64,000 nucleotides of DNA from assembly GCA_905182985.1 (NCBI GenBank), contig CAJJDN010000072.1:303792-367791 (forward strand), in the 5' to 3' direction. Origin of the DNA: Paramecium sonneborni. Taxonomy: Eukaryota; Ciliophora; Oligohymenophorea; Peniculida; Parameciidae. Under the pieces are notes generated by a model. That model was not told where the DNA came from, made no database searches, and was given only the letters and a program-made list of their open reading frames with translations. The position numbers and the translations under genes were made by a program. Below are positions 25,514 to 37,986 of the stretch, one piece after another. The first letter of the stretch is position 1; each line of letters begins with the position of its first letter.

Positions 25514-26167
25514 TCATATTTCTTAAAAACCATCTTCAATTTATACATTATGCTCAATTGTTTAAACTTATTTAGGTTCAGGTTAGTCTTATTAACCTTC
25601 TGTTTACTTTTTTATCCATTCTCGCGTTTTTACAAAACGTTCAGGAGTTTTAGGTTCAAAATTTAGTTATCTAAATGCTTTTTCTCTTCTAAGACGACCT
25701 CCATATTTAAAGAATTATTGAGACCAATGTTTAATTGCTTATTAAAGATCCACTACAGTTTTTGGTTCTTTCCACCAAGTAACTACTTTAGTTGCTCCAT
25801 TCTCTTAAACATAACTAAGAAATTCATAATAATCCACAAGCATTTTTAATAACTCATCTTGAAAATCTATTTTATGATTTATGAGCTCTTGTATCTGTTT
25901 ATGTATTTACAATTTCAAGAAATTTATCTGCTCTGAAAAATCTTTTACCATAAAAGAAAGTGAGATAGAGAGGATTGATTATATTACTTAATCACAAGTT
26001 TACAGAGTCGGATTATTGAGTGAAAAGTTACGACTTAAACTAAGTTTATAGTTTGTTTCTTAATTAATAAGAGTATCAATTTCCACTTGAGGATCGATCA
26101 TAATCTCATTCTAATTTTATTCAACATGCACGACCTCAATATTTGAACGAGGGCACAAAGCACCCAT
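25514..26167 (-). CDS. putative N-myristoylated protein of unknown function (217 aa)
   Basis: Single frame of 218 codons, ATG 26167 to TGA 25516-25514. It begins MGALCPRS: Gly2 and Cys5 fit an N-myristoylation plus palmitoylation site, which would attach the protein to membranes. A downstream in-frame Met (MVKDFSEQ) could be an alternative start, but the upstream part looks equally coding. The middle has an amphipathic helix-rich region (QIHKQIQELINHKIDFQDEL) followed by a block rich in Trp and basic residues (VVTWWKEPKTV, HWSQQFFKYGGRLRRE). The family is not recognised. It lies 41 bp downstream of the carboxypeptidase gene on the same strand. Confidence 0.65.
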
Positions 26168-26208
26168 TTAATTAATTATATAAATGCAACACTTTATATA
26201 TATATCCA

Positions 26209-27760
26209 TCACAGTATATCTGATGGCAAAGGCATCTCAAATATGAAATGACTAGCCATTATACTAGCTGCTTCAGGTTAGTCCATAGGTACCATGTGTC
26301 CAGCATTTCTTACAGATACAAAGGTTAAGCCATCAATTTCCCATACATTACCAGCATTTTATGGTTCTGTTCCTTTTTCTCCTGGTTTATACCAAGGTCT
26401 CCATTCTTCAATAGTAGGTAGATCTAAATTGATAATAATATTTAATGACTTAATTCTTTTTACAATTTGTCAATCCAATACAAAGTACCAGTAATAGGAA
26501 CAATAGCATCAACATCTCCACTGAATTTTAATATTCTGATTCCATTTTTTAAAAGTTTAGGATATAAATGATAAGTAGCACCAGGATCTTTATTATAATC
26601 AATATTAGAGCAATCGTTCCAATAGCCAGCATCCTCTCTAATATGAAGTGCCTAAGTAATAAATGTACATAGTTAACCTTTCTAAAAGCAGCATTATTAA
26701 GATAAAGGAATAAAGCTTCTGATTCTGAACATTCATTAACTTATCCAACTACACCTTCTTTCATTGGATGTAATTTGAACCTTTTACCTTTGATTAATTA
26801 TCCATTCTCATTATAAAATGGTAATTAATAACATTTTCCATATACATTATATGGATTAAAATAATAATCACTAAAATAATAAATAAAGTATTATTACTCA
26901 TCTCCATTAATTTATTCCATAACTTCTCCATAGATTTCCATACATTCTGGATAGGCTTTCATATGACAATAACTTGTCATTTATTCAATTTTATCATTTA
27001 ATTTTTCACTAATAAATCCATGGTTATGAAGGAATTTATAAAAATGAACAGGGAAATTAAATCCTAGATCTGTACATTCTGTAGGATCTGTACATCCATT
27101 ACCAATCATTAATCCCTTTAATCTTATTCTATCACCTGGTGCTGCATTAGAATTATAATCAATAATCTCATTTGCTAATGTAGGAATGTATATTCCAGCC
27201 CAACTTTCTCCAGCTATATAAAAGTCTATGCTTTTATATTCTGGGAATTTCTTAAAGAATTCTAATACTGCTTTTAAATTATCCTTAGCTGTACTCTTAT
27301 CATCTGTGGTTGTATTTCCAAAAGAAAATCCTACTCCTGCTGGACTTTCTAAATAAAACATATTAGCCTATCATAATAGTAATTCATTATTACAAAATTC
27401 AACCATGTGAATAGATTTTATTTAAAATTATTTGTACCTAATTCTACTGTGAATGGACCATTTTCAACCATTGCTCCATAAAGAGATGAACATCCAGGAC
27501 CTCCATTTAACCACAATACTAATGGAAATGTAGCCTATAATGGTCCAGCTAAACTAAATGCTGGAAATGCAAAATAATGGAATTGCTTTTTACCAGCGTC
27601 ATCGATTGGTAAATAACCAGAATACCTAATTATTATAACTTATTCCTTACATCTTTCCAGAAAATGGAATCTTAAACTTAGACCATGTTGATCCATCAAC
27701 TTCATCTTCTTTTGGGAAACCTACAACAAATCCAATAAAACAGAGTAATGACAAAATCAT
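26209..27760 (-). CDS. serine carboxypeptidase, peptidase family S10 (482 aa)
   Basis: A secreted or lysosomal exopeptidase that removes C-terminal residues. It begins with a signal peptide ([16 protein letters not shown]). Family hallmarks are all present: [14 protein letters not shown] (oxyanion region), [26 protein letters not shown] with the nucleophile Ser, [11 protein letters not shown] with the catalytic Asp and [12 protein letters not shown] with the catalytic His. Several Cys suit the disulfides of the family. Four introns of 25-26 nt are removed; spliced length divides by three and matches the family norm. Paramecium feeds by phagocytosis, so digestion in food vacuoles is the likely role (inference). 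Confidence 0.95.
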
Positions 27761-27872
27761 TATTATGATAAATTATATTAAGTCATCATATTAATATATT
27801 TTAATATCTTTATAATTAATACTAATAAAACAGATATACTATATAATTTAATTTTTAGTTATTTCAACATTA

Positions 27873-28431
27873 ATGTCTATTTCAGGTGATATATCTAATG
27901 TTTTAACACTAACAAAAACCATTCCCTCACTTCCTCTCCCAACCAGATATATGATTAAAAGAGAAAAATAATATTAATTAGAAACTATTTCTAAGAATTC
28001 TAAATGTAAGTTAACTATTAAGAAGAAAATCAAACGTAAAAGACTATTCTATACATTAAAACGTTCAGTTGTTAATCAAAGAAGTAGAATTCCACTTTCT
28101 GAAACCTTTACACCAAAAGAAGATCGATTAATCCTCTCTTCTGTAATTAAAATAGGACCTAAATTCAAAGTCATATCCTCATACCTTCCATAAAAGACCT
28201 TAAGTACTATCAAAAATCGTTATTATAAGTATTTAAGATATCGTTGGACTTAAATTCTGGGCAAGTATTATTGTTTACAAATATATTAGGGATTTTGAGA
28301 GTTTAATCAAAGAAAACTAATAAATCATTAGATAAGATGATGAAATTTTAGAAACAGTAGAACTATTCCCAGAAGTCAAAGATATATTGAAAAATATGAT
28401 CTCAAATATCAAATCTGTAATTTAATCATGA
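27873..28431 (+). CDS. small Myb/SANT-like protein (177 aa)
   Basis: ATG 27873, one 25-nt intron near 28265, stop TGA 28429-28431. After a basic region (KKKIKRKRLFYTLKRS) residues about 79-128 read FTPKEDRLILSSVIKIGPKF and, after KVISSYLPQKTLSTI, KNRYYKYLRYRW. This is the three-helix pattern of a single Myb/SANT repeat (the first conserved Trp is Phe), so DNA binding is plausible. The acidic C-terminus (QDDEILETVELFPEVKDIL) looks helical. Probably a nuclear regulator; targets unknown. It is divergent from the carboxypeptidase gene with about 110 bp between starts. Confidence 0.75.
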
Positions 28432-29225
28432 GTCATATAAATATTAACTTAATTCTCCTATTTTTCCTATATAACTAGTATTTATCGGATTATTTATAAG
28501 AAATTCAAGAGTTCTAAGAATTTGGACTAACTGAAAATGGAGATAACTAATCAATTATTGAAATAAGTATTAATATTATAATATTGTATTCTTAACTATA
28601 AATCATAACAAATTCTTTTTCCTAAAAAAGGAAATTTCTTTTAATTTTATTTTATGATTATCATCATTGTTCTATTTAAAGATTATTCCTTAATTTTTGT
28701 TTTTATAATTAAAATAAATTCATTCATCCAAATGATTTTAAATTGTTATTTAAAAGCTTAAATGACTCTATTATGATAATTTTTAAATGATCAAATATGT
28801 GATTAATAAATAAAGAGTTTATATATTTTGGAAGGAAAAATTTAATTAAATTATAAATTAGAGAAAACATGTAATAAATAATGTTTTACTTAATGTTAAT
28901 TTAAAAAAAAATCATCATTATTTACTTTATAAGAAAGTAATTTATCTAGAGTAATTGTGCTGAAATTAGCGTTTATTCTATAAATAATTACTAAAAATAC
29001 AAATAATAGTAATAAAAATAAAAATTGGATCAGACTTTACAACAACAAACAAAATGTTAATAAATAGAGGATAAATAGATATAAAGAGTTTAATTTGAAC
29101 ATTTAATAAATTTAAATATATATAATAAATATTTAATATATTGAACAGAGAAAATAAAGATCTAAGTGGGATTATGATGAATATATTAAAGGGAAATAAA
29201 TTTGAATAATATAATTTCTAATTAA
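28432..29225. other. intergenic region with one doubtful short frame
   Basis: An ATG at 28428 overlaps the stop of the Myb-like gene and opens a 120-codon frame to TGA 28790. Its first third (QYLSDYLQEIQEFQEFGLTE) looks coding, the rest does not. It could be a degenerate remnant or chance. The remaining sequence to 29225 is AT-rich without visible features. Confidence 0.4.
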
Positions 29226-32200
29226 TCATCTTTATTTTGGTAACCATAGTAAAGTGTAACCATAATCTTCTAATAAAAGTTGTCGATATGTTAGGACTAC
29301 AGAATCAGAAATGATTTAACACATATCATACAACTTAATCATTTTGCTGGCATAACTATCAAAATCTGTTTCATTATTTTCAAATGCTTAGGTACCATGT
29401 TATAAATAATTCATAACTGTAGCTCCTATGGAATCAAAATAAATATTATCATAAGCAATTAAATCATCTTGTAAACCTTTTTACCATTCTGAATAATAAT
29501 CTTTAATATCATTGGCAGATTCAATCTTAGGTCTTTCTTTGTTTTTGATTTCATTTAGATATTTGAAAAGAAAATAAAAGGTTTCAGCTTCTTTTGAATA
29601 ATTATAAAAGGATTCTGAATATGAAAATAGAATTCTGCACATCGTTAAAAATATTTCTTCACTTTCTGTTACAAAGAATTTAATCAATTCTAATTTAATA
29701 GCATCATTAAGACTACCAGTATAAAATACATTTTATTATTATTAGGTTAATAATTTAAGAGCTCTATTATTAGAATAAGGATAGAGTCTATTCCATAATT
29801 TAAATTCACTTAAATCAAAGAAGACTCTAAAATAATGTTCACAAATATCTTCTTATAATAAACTTTATAAATTGGATCCACTTTAATCAATATAGTGTAA
29901 ATTGATAATGAAATTAACATTTTTAAATCTAGTTTCAACTTTAAAGATGGTTTTAAAAAAAACAGCCTTTCCTTCAGTAAATTTACTAAGTAATCTTTAT
30001 CTAATTTCAGAGAGATCTTCAGCTTTAAGAATTTCTTCAATAGTTAAAAAAGGTTCAATTCTATTTTTTTTAGTAAAGAATCCCATAACCATCATTTCTG
30101 TAGATACTTCTAACCATGATACATATTTAAGTATAGTATCAATAAATATTTATTAAGCATGTGGATATGAAGCTCCTTTAATAATCCAATCCCAATGTAA
30201 ACCCCATTCTCCATAAGTTCTATTAATGACATCAGCATCATGAAATAGATAAGTACCTGAGACTGCTAAAATTGGCATAACTTTATAAGCTTCAGGTATA
30301 GGTCTTTTTAATGCTTTTCTCCATGGAAATTCATCAAGATAAGCTTTAAGACCAGATATTTCAAAAACAGCAGCATAATATAAACATTATTTCCATCCAA
30401 TAATTGGTTTTAGATCTAAATCATCCATATCTTCAGTTATAAAATTATATAGTTCCATACTAGGATCATTTCCATAATTTATACGTTTATCTTCACTTAA
30501 TTAATTAATCATTTAATCATATACTTCTTTTCTTTCTATTTCAAATAATTGATATTTTATAGCTTTTGTTTCTACTTTAAATTATGCTGTAGGTAAAGCA
30601 TTAGGTAACTATTTACCAAAAAAGATATCTCTTAAAATATAATATAAATTATCAAAAAGATCATATTCATTTAAGAATTATAAAATTATTACATCTTCTA
30701 TATCACCTTCTTTTTTATATTTAAATTCTTTATCTATTTTTTTAGCTTATATTTCTGTACTTACATGCAACATTTTTTTAGGGGCTTTCAATGATTAAAA
30801 TTCTTCATATGTATAATATCCAGAATTTTCAGATATTAATTTATTTTATTTAAGTGAATCAAATATATAAAGTGATAAACTAACAGTAATAGCTCCAACT
30901 CTTTATAAATTACCTATTCCTATAAATTTAGTTACTTTAACCATAGCTTTTAAAACTTAATAAGAATTTTCTTCTATTAAAAATCCACCTTATCTATCTT
31001 CCATTTCTCTTAATAATCTAAATAAGAATTCTCTATATCTAATAATATCACTTCCAGATGATCTTCCAAATGTTACCATTAATTCTTATCTATAAACATT
31101 ATAAGTTGATGTTATAATTGGTCTTAAAAGTGCTTATTACTTTTTATCATATTCCTCCATTAACATTTAAAGAATATTATTTAATTTTGTTAATTAAATA
31201 AGAGATGAATAATCACTACTAATAATCTAAATTATTGAATCTAATAAATCTCTTCTTTGATCTGCATTTTCAATATACAATGCTAAATAAAATAATTCCC
31301 AAGCTGATGCTCCTATATTTTATTCTTCCCATTTTTTTAAAACTAACATTAAATGATTCTTTACAAAATCCTTATAATAAATACTCTTATTAAATGTTTC
31401 ATTATCTTTATAAAAAAATGATGCATATATCTAAGCTTATCCTTCATCAAAAAATACACCTTTTAGTAATGATCCTAATGGTTAATTCTAATATGATATT
31501 TTTTATATTTATTAACCATCATTTTTAAATAAATGAAGATTATATATTTTATATACTTCTATATATTAAAATCCTTCTGGATTATTCTCATCTATTCCTT
31601 CCATTAAATCTAAATTCTCAAATCCCTTTACTCTACAATATCCCTTCCAATATATGCTACTACGACTTTTAGTATATTCTTTTATTTCATTTATAAATCT
31701 ATTTTTATTAGAATTACTAATATTTTTCATTTTCCATGTTATTTTCTTTTATTCCTTCTTCTCTTAATCAAAAAAGTATATTAAAAATACTTTTATTAGA
31801 TTTAAATCTTATTTATTATTGATACTTTAACAATCTTCAAAAACAAAATTTGCGAACATATCAAAAGCAATCTCATCAGAACTTGCTTAAATAAAACATT
31901 CACAATTTATTTCCAAATCTTTTGGATGAGCTTTAGGATAAGTAATTAAACCAGATTTAATTATATATCCTCCAGATAATGAATTAACAACCTATATTCT
32001 ACCTTAAGGATATTCTTTAATAAATGAAGGCAATATATTCTAAATAGCAAAATAAAATTCTTTTAAATTAGGTAGGAAAACATATTCAAGCATCCTTTCA
32101 TATCCATAAACTTCAAATTTTTATTCTTCTAAGACTTCTTCTAATTCATTCTAAGAATTAATTATTCTTGTCTTTTGTTTGAAACTATAACTAATTTTAT

Positions 32201-32604
32201 AAATATGATATTTTCTAGTTTCAATACAAGGTGTCTTTCTGAAATTCTTAGCTAATTTTTCAAAAGTTGTGTAAATGTCAGTTTTAAGATTTTATACTCC
32301 AAGTGTTCTTGATACTTCACACCAAGGATTTTTAGGAACTAAATCTCCAGAAATAGCAGCTCTCAATCCTGTTGTGAGTGCTTATTCTAATTAAGTAAAT
32401 GCTAAATATTCATTGACTAACTAAAAGTAGATAAAGAAAATTATTTACACTTTCATGTTTAGATTTCTACTCATTTTATTAATCTCCATCATCATCATCA
32501 GAATCTAGTTGTTCTTGTAGATTTTTTTTGAACTTCTCTGTCAAATCAGAAGTCTTATTAGTCCTCTTTTTGATGGTTTTGAATTGAGTTTTGTGTCTAC
32601 TCAT
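29226..32604 (-). CDS. large protein of unknown function (1116 aa)
   Basis: Start ATG 32604 (MSRHKTQFKTIKKRTNKTSD), one 28-nt intron near codon 50, then one continuous frame to TGA 29228-29226. Two shorter in-frame starts exist, but the N-terminal exon with its acidic stretch (LDSDDDDGDQQN) joins in phase and is convincing. The remainder is a mostly helical soluble protein with aromatic-rich blocks (WGLHWDWIIKGASYPHAQ, FETYFRVFFDLSEF-like segments). No signal peptide, membrane helix or catalytic motif that I know is visible. The size, single frame and even composition indicate a conserved gene. It lies 16 bp after the stop of the pseudokinase gene on the same strand. Confidence 0.8.
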
Positions 32605-32620
32605 AATAATTTAATATAAT

Positions 32621-33619
32621 TCATCTAAATGTTTTTTAGCCTCTATTTTCAAAATGAGACTGAATCAATGAATTTCTTTCGTTTATTTTTTAGTCTTGGC
32701 TTGGTTCTAAAGGCAATTGATACAATCCAATCCAATCTTAACGCTTATTTGGATCAGGTTGAATGCATTAAGTTATATATGTGATTAGATTTTTTGAATA
32801 GAATTGATCTAACCATTTCAAAGGATTTTCGAAAGCTTAAAACAAGGTCAGACATTATAGTAGTACAATTCTATAAATTATAATTCTATTTTTACCCAAA
32901 AGCAAATACATCTACTTTAAATGGATTTATTTATGCTGTCTCTAATAAACTAGCCTCAGAATTTAAAAAGGGCTTCGTTTCTGGAGCTAAAAACACTTAA
33001 ATTTCAGGATCCTTTGTTTACTAATATTTATTAAAATTGCCCCATCTTCCTCCAATTAATTCTTAATCATAAACTCGATATAGAAGATATTCTTCATCAA
33101 AATAGATAGTTTTAGTAGTAATCATACCATGAGGAATATTGTTATTTTAAAAGAAATGCATTGCTTGCATTATTCCTTTAATAAGACACCAGACTTCTGG
33201 TTCAGGTACTAAATACCTCTTTATTTATCTTCTTTCAGTTAATTCATGGAGAGTTAATTGACCATATTCAAAAAAAACAAATATCTAAAATACTTCTGTC
33301 TATCCAAATTAACCAGGTTTCATTGTTTTTTGGCTTTCACTTTCAATCGAATAGAATATATGTGGTTGTTTAATCTTACAACGTTCTTTATATTGTTTAA
33401 GTAACTGCTATTATTGGTTTACATCCATCTATTAAACTGGAACAGAACACACTAATTTCGAAACCATATATCTGTTAGGAACGTACATTTGTACTTCGCA
33501 AAGGGATGAAATCGAAATAATCGTAATTGTCCACGCTATGGGCAGTAGATGTTGTCTACAAATTTTAATTCTTCAAAGTTGTTCAATACAAGTGTCTTTG
33601 GATCACCTCTCTTTGCCAT
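32621..33619 (-). CDS. protein kinase-like protein, probable pseudokinase (316 aa)
   Basis: ATG 33619, introns of 23 and 25 nt, TGA 32623-32621; spliced length divides by three. The overall layout is that of a kinase: FVFFEYGQLTLHEL in the hinge region, a helix-E-like block ending MHFFQNNNIPHGMITTKTIY, then APETKPFL and the F-helix block FKVDVFAFGIVLLQCLTLF, and the QPDPNKRQDW end. However the catalytic HRD is replaced by PHG, the DFG site by a YDQ-like sequence, and there is no clear glycine loop. It is therefore probably catalytically dead and acts as scaffold or regulator. Family unknown. Stop and next start are only 16 bp apart. Confidence 0.75.
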
Positions 33620-33696
33620 TTAATTTTAATTTTAATGTTATAAATGTATATTTAAATTAAATTATTTAGTTAACTTGATTTATAAATTCATAATAA

Positions 33697-34962
33697 TCAT
33701 ATAGGATCTTCAAGAAGTTAATTCTCTTCTGATTCTTATACTGCAATACTCTATGTTATTTTAAGCATATCATTTCCTATTTCATAACTTCTAATTAGTA
33801 GTACTATAAATGCAAATATAGTTGAAATTAATGGATTTACACTAGCTAAACCATATGCATTTAATCTTCTATCTCCTCTTAAAGTTTCATTTATTTTCCT
33901 TACTTTTTTTTCTGTTAAATCATTAACAGTTGCATTTTATAATTTATTTTATATATCAAAGTCTGTAGCTAATTAATCTCTATTATCAATATCAAATATA
34001 AGCATAATTAATCCTAACACTTTCTCAACCAATTTATTTTAATCATATTTAGCAATAAATTTAAATTATAAATACTCCTTTTCTGTCAATGACTCTAAAA
34101 TCTTTTCTAACTAATATGCTATATTTTTTAATCTCATATCTATTTAAATAAATAAGTAAATAATTTACTTAAGTCTTTTAATTTCTTTTATTCTGAAATT
34201 GGAGGAAGCTAACTTTGTTATTACTATTATTATTATTATTAACTTTTCTTTGGAGGTTTGAACCCAGGATTTTCAGCATAAAAATGACCTGGTCTATTTA
34301 ATAATCTATCTTCTGGTTTTGCAAATTTAGCTTATTAATGAAATTATGGAATTTCTAATTAAGTCTTAGGCAACTTTGCTTAAACTTTAATTATCTTTCC
34401 CTATGCTAAGTTCTATTAATGTAAAGCCTCTTATTATTTTTATTCTTCTTCCTCTTATTATATCACTTTTGTATATAAATTATTCAATAAATCTTTTGAT
34501 CTCTCTACAATTATTCTATAATGAGAAGGTTCAAATCTATAAAGGGGATTATATTATTAAATCGCTGATATTATTAACACATTTTCGACATCTATTCAAA
34601 TTATGCTAGATTTCATTACTAAATTTTTATAATAAATGCAATAACTTTTCTCCACTTCCTTCCAAAGTTTCATCTTCATGAAAACCTTCTATAATTCTAT
34701 TCTCTTATTATTCTTATCCTGGTTTATCCTAAGTCACAAAAAATTATTGCTATTCATAAACACGATATGCATAACTGAATCTGTTATATCTCCTAAATTT
34801 TTCATTTGTTTTAATATAATCCATAATAATATTAATCTAATCTTAATGTGCAATAGCAGCACAGAATGATCGAAAATTACCATAAGAATTTTAGATTTGA
34901 TTTCCAAAAATAATATTCTTGAATAGATTGTCATTATTATTATTTTCTTCTTTTTAATCCAT
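33697..34962 (-). CDS. IMPACT/YigZ-like protein with C-terminal membrane segment (402 aa)
   Basis: ATG 34962, introns of 28 and 29 nt, TGA 33699-33697. Residues about 15-130 resemble the IMPACT (UPF0029) fold: SFCAAIAHQDQINIIMDYIK, YAYRVYE, then GFHEDETLEGSGEKLLHLLQ and NVENVLIISAIQQYNPLYRF, matching the pattern of DDGE...AG..LL..L...NV.VVV.R.YGG, with a changed YGG site. IMPACT proteins in eukaryotes act on the Gcn1/Gcn2 translational stress pathway. A Gln-rich linker and a Pro-rich PGHFYAENPGFKPPKK block follow. The second intron fuses this to a further 150 residues that end in a helix VNPLISTIFAFIVLLIRSYE, probably a membrane anchor. Without that intron the two parts would look like overlapping genes (ATGA). 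Confidence 0.65.
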
Positions 34963-35108
34963 TTAAAAAATAATTATATTGAATTATTAATATAAAGTAA
35001 TAATAATAATAGGTACATTTATATATCAAATAAATCTTTAAGTAATTATTATAAATATGACACACATCTCACCAAATTTATGAGTATTGAAACCATAATT
35101 AAAATTAT

Positions 35109-35966
35109 ATGATTGTAAATTAACTTGTATGTTTCTTAGCGTTAATAGTTGTTGTGAATAGTAATATTACAATTGATACTACATCGCATTGTGATTGTAG
35201 TGAACTTAGAATGTAAGATTGTCAATTTAGCAGTTATTGTTATTGGAGTAATGATTAGTGTGAATCATATGATAATTATTGTGCTGTATTTACAATCTAA
35301 TCATAATGCACTCCATTAACAACAGGTTATTAATGTAAATGGGAAGATAATTCTTGTATATCTCATATGTATAAATGTGAAGAATTTTCATCAAATTAAG
35401 ATTGTCCATGTTATTGGAACAAAGATAATAAATGTGAAGAATATAAAGGATGTTCTAATTATAATGAATAAAATTGTCCTGCTTCCTAAGGATGTGTCTA
35501 TAAAGTTAAATAATGCTTAGAAGAAGACTATGTTACTTGTTCTGATTAGACTTTAGCAACTTGTATTGGAAAAGAAAAACTTTATACTGGATGTGCAATT
35601 AATAATGATAATAAATGTGATTCATACTCTCTATTTTCTGAATGTTCGGATTTAAACAATTTTAAAACTAAATGTGTAGAATATGGTTGTAAATATGCTA
35701 ATAATAAATGTGAAAAAAAATAATGTGAAGATTTAACTCTTGATGAATGCACTAGCGTTAAAATTGATTAAAAAACTAAAATATTATGTGAAATTAAACA
35801 ATAAAAATGTGTTGAAGCAGAAAATACAAATTATTTAAATATAAATACATGTTATAATTCTACTAGTGGAAATTATAAATGGATTGGAAATTGTGTTGAA
35901 TGTGATTCCTTAGTCTACTCAATTTTGCTCACTTATTTCAGTTTATTAATAGTAGTATTTCTATGA
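35109..35966 (+). CDS. secreted cysteine-rich surface protein (285 aa)
   Basis: ATG 35109 to TGA 35964-35966, single exon. It has a signal peptide (MIVNQLVCFLALIVVVNS), then about 230 residues with roughly thirty-five cysteines in short repeated units such as CEEF...CPCYWNKDNKCEEY and CKYANNKCEKKQC, and a hydrophobic C-terminus (LVYSILLTYFSLLIVVFL) that fits a GPI-anchor signal or membrane anchor. This is the plan of Paramecium and Tetrahymena immobilisation-antigen-like surface proteins, but it is much shorter than true surface antigens and the periodic cysteines are less regular. Function at the cell surface is inference. Confidence 0.8.
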
Positions 35967-36530
35967 AATTTATAATAACATAAATAATTTAACTAATATT
36001 ATTTTTATTTAATATATACTTTAAAATTATAATTTCTAATTAAATCTAGAAAATATTTTGTAGTTTATCATTATTCTTTTTTAATTTTACAATCTCTAAT
36101 TCTGGATTATTTATTATTTTAAAAATGAAATGTAAAAAAATTAAATTAAAAATAAAAATAATAAAGTAATATTTTGCTCTATTTTATGAATTTCTTTCAT
36201 ACATTATTACTTTATTAGAACAGTCTAGCTATAATTAATTGTTCTTTATTACGCATTTCAAGTCGATCAATGAAACCTATTAAAATGAAACCTAATTATT
36301 ATAATTTCCGATAGTTTGTTTACTGTACATATAATTTTATAAAGTGGAGTTATTGGAGTTATGTTGGAATAATTTTATAATTAAATAAGATCTATGATTT
36401 AATATCATTTGATTATATTTATTCAGAAGTAGATTTTTCTAATTGATTTTTTTATTTCTAAATTTATAAATAATTTTTTGGTAAAGTAATAGATTTAAGA
36501 ATAATATTATTTGAAAGCAATATTAATATT
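35967..36530. other. intergenic region with duplicated 5' flank
   Basis: AT-rich. The last ~90 bp (from about 36444) match the sequence just upstream of the B-box pseudogene (about 12583-12710), showing that the promoter-proximal flank was copied along with the gene. The rest shows no gene. Confidence 0.6.
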
Positions 36531-37688
36531 ATGGAAAGTTTTAAACTATCATCATCTTATTGTTCAATTCATGAAAATAAAGAATCATATGGTGTTTGTT
36601 TAAATAATTCCTGTAATAAAAAACTACTTTATTGTGATGATTGTTTTGTAAACGAGCATAACTAGCATTTATCAGATACAATAATCATTTCTGATCTTGA
36701 ACTATGTATTGATTATTTGATAACATTAAAGCTATTTAAAAATGATTCAATAAAGTAGAAAAATTCTATAAGGCTAGTTTAAGAACTAATAATTATGATC
36801 AAATAAATATAATGTCAATAAGATTAATTGACTTAATTAATAATTACTAACAATTAGATAAGTTAAAATATAGAATAATTTTAAAATTAGTGTTCCATTC
36901 AAGAATAATTTTAATAATAAATAGAAAATTATCAAATTTCTTAACAGAATATAGAATCCTAAATACAGAAATCCTTAGATACTAGTTTATTATAATAAAA
37001 ATAATAATGTTAAAATTGTAAATAAGAATTAGAATAATGTGAAATATAAGTAGATGAAGAAAATATCATTTGTTATAATTGTATTGAAATATCAAAAAAT
37101 TCATCATTAAGAAAGGAACTTATTGCATTTATCAAATTGAAATTTGCAACAAAAACAAAATAAGCAGATAATAATAATAAAACAATTTATTTTATTTGTG
37201 ATCTACATCCTTAACTAAATTTACCTGATTATTTAGGATATATTATTGGTTATAATCATCCACTTTTTAAAGATAAAATTTAAATTGACCCAAAAACATA
37301 TAGAATAACATAAGGTTAAGCTGATAAATATTTAGAAACTGATTTAGACTAATTTGAAATACAATTATATGAATTCTATTAAAGAAATAATAGAAAAATT
37401 GAAGATATTCCTGAAAACATACGAATGTTAATGTTGTCAGTTCTTTTTATTTTTAAAGATTTTGCAACTGTTAAGAACTTAGCATTTTTATAAACATTTA
37501 ATCATCTCTATATGGAAATTGAAAAATTTTTATTTCCAAAAACAAAAGGCACTAATATTTTGAAAACTCAAATTTATAAAGTTTTAGATTTCTTTAAAGA
37601 TCGTTTTCATAGAAGAGATGGAACAGTTAGATAATAATATTTTATAAATGATTTGAGGAAGATCCTTCCCATAAAAAAAAGAATTTGA
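36531..37688 (+). CDS. B-box-like finger plus family C-terminal domain (385 aa)
   Basis: Intronless frame of 386 codons from ATG 36531 to TGA 37686-37688. The B-box-like finger is complete: C11, H14, C23, C28, C35, C38, H43, H46. A Gln-rich coiled-coil region follows, then the duplicated module starting near QKSLDTSLLQQ. Compared with the 1007-aa protein and the pseudogene at 13513, about 160 bases encoding the zinc cluster have been deleted in frame, leaving only the first two CxxC pairs. The C-terminal helical domain (ENIRMLMLSVLFIF, FFKDRFHRRDG) is intact. It faces the gene at 37987 (convergent). Molecular role unknown; a binding/scaffold protein is likely. Confidence 0.85.
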
Positions 37689-37986
37689 TTTATTATCCCC
37701 ATAAATATCAAAATAAAAATATTTTTATCTCCTTTCATTAATTTTTATTTATCATTCTTCCATTTTATTTTGTGAAAAATATATATTTATTTTCTCAAAC
37801 AATTTTACTACTTTTACCAGGTCAATTTTCCATTTCTAATTTCCAAAATAAACAATTAATAATAATAATAGTTTCTTCAATGTTTATTATAATTTTTTTT
37901 TCAGTCATTCTAATTAAAAACTGATAAAAAGTATTTTTTATATTGTAAAATTACGAATTTTATTAATAAATATAAATAAATTTTAA

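Noticed and set aside
26981..27361. A stand-alone 126-residue protein starting at MFYLESPAG
   Set aside because: It is an internal exon piece of the carboxypeptidase; the apparent start and end come from an intron and from glutamine codons read as stops.
34134..34137. Bacterial-style ATGA overlap of two genes
   Set aside because: A 29-nt intron with proper ends joins the frames into one protein, the normal situation in this genome.
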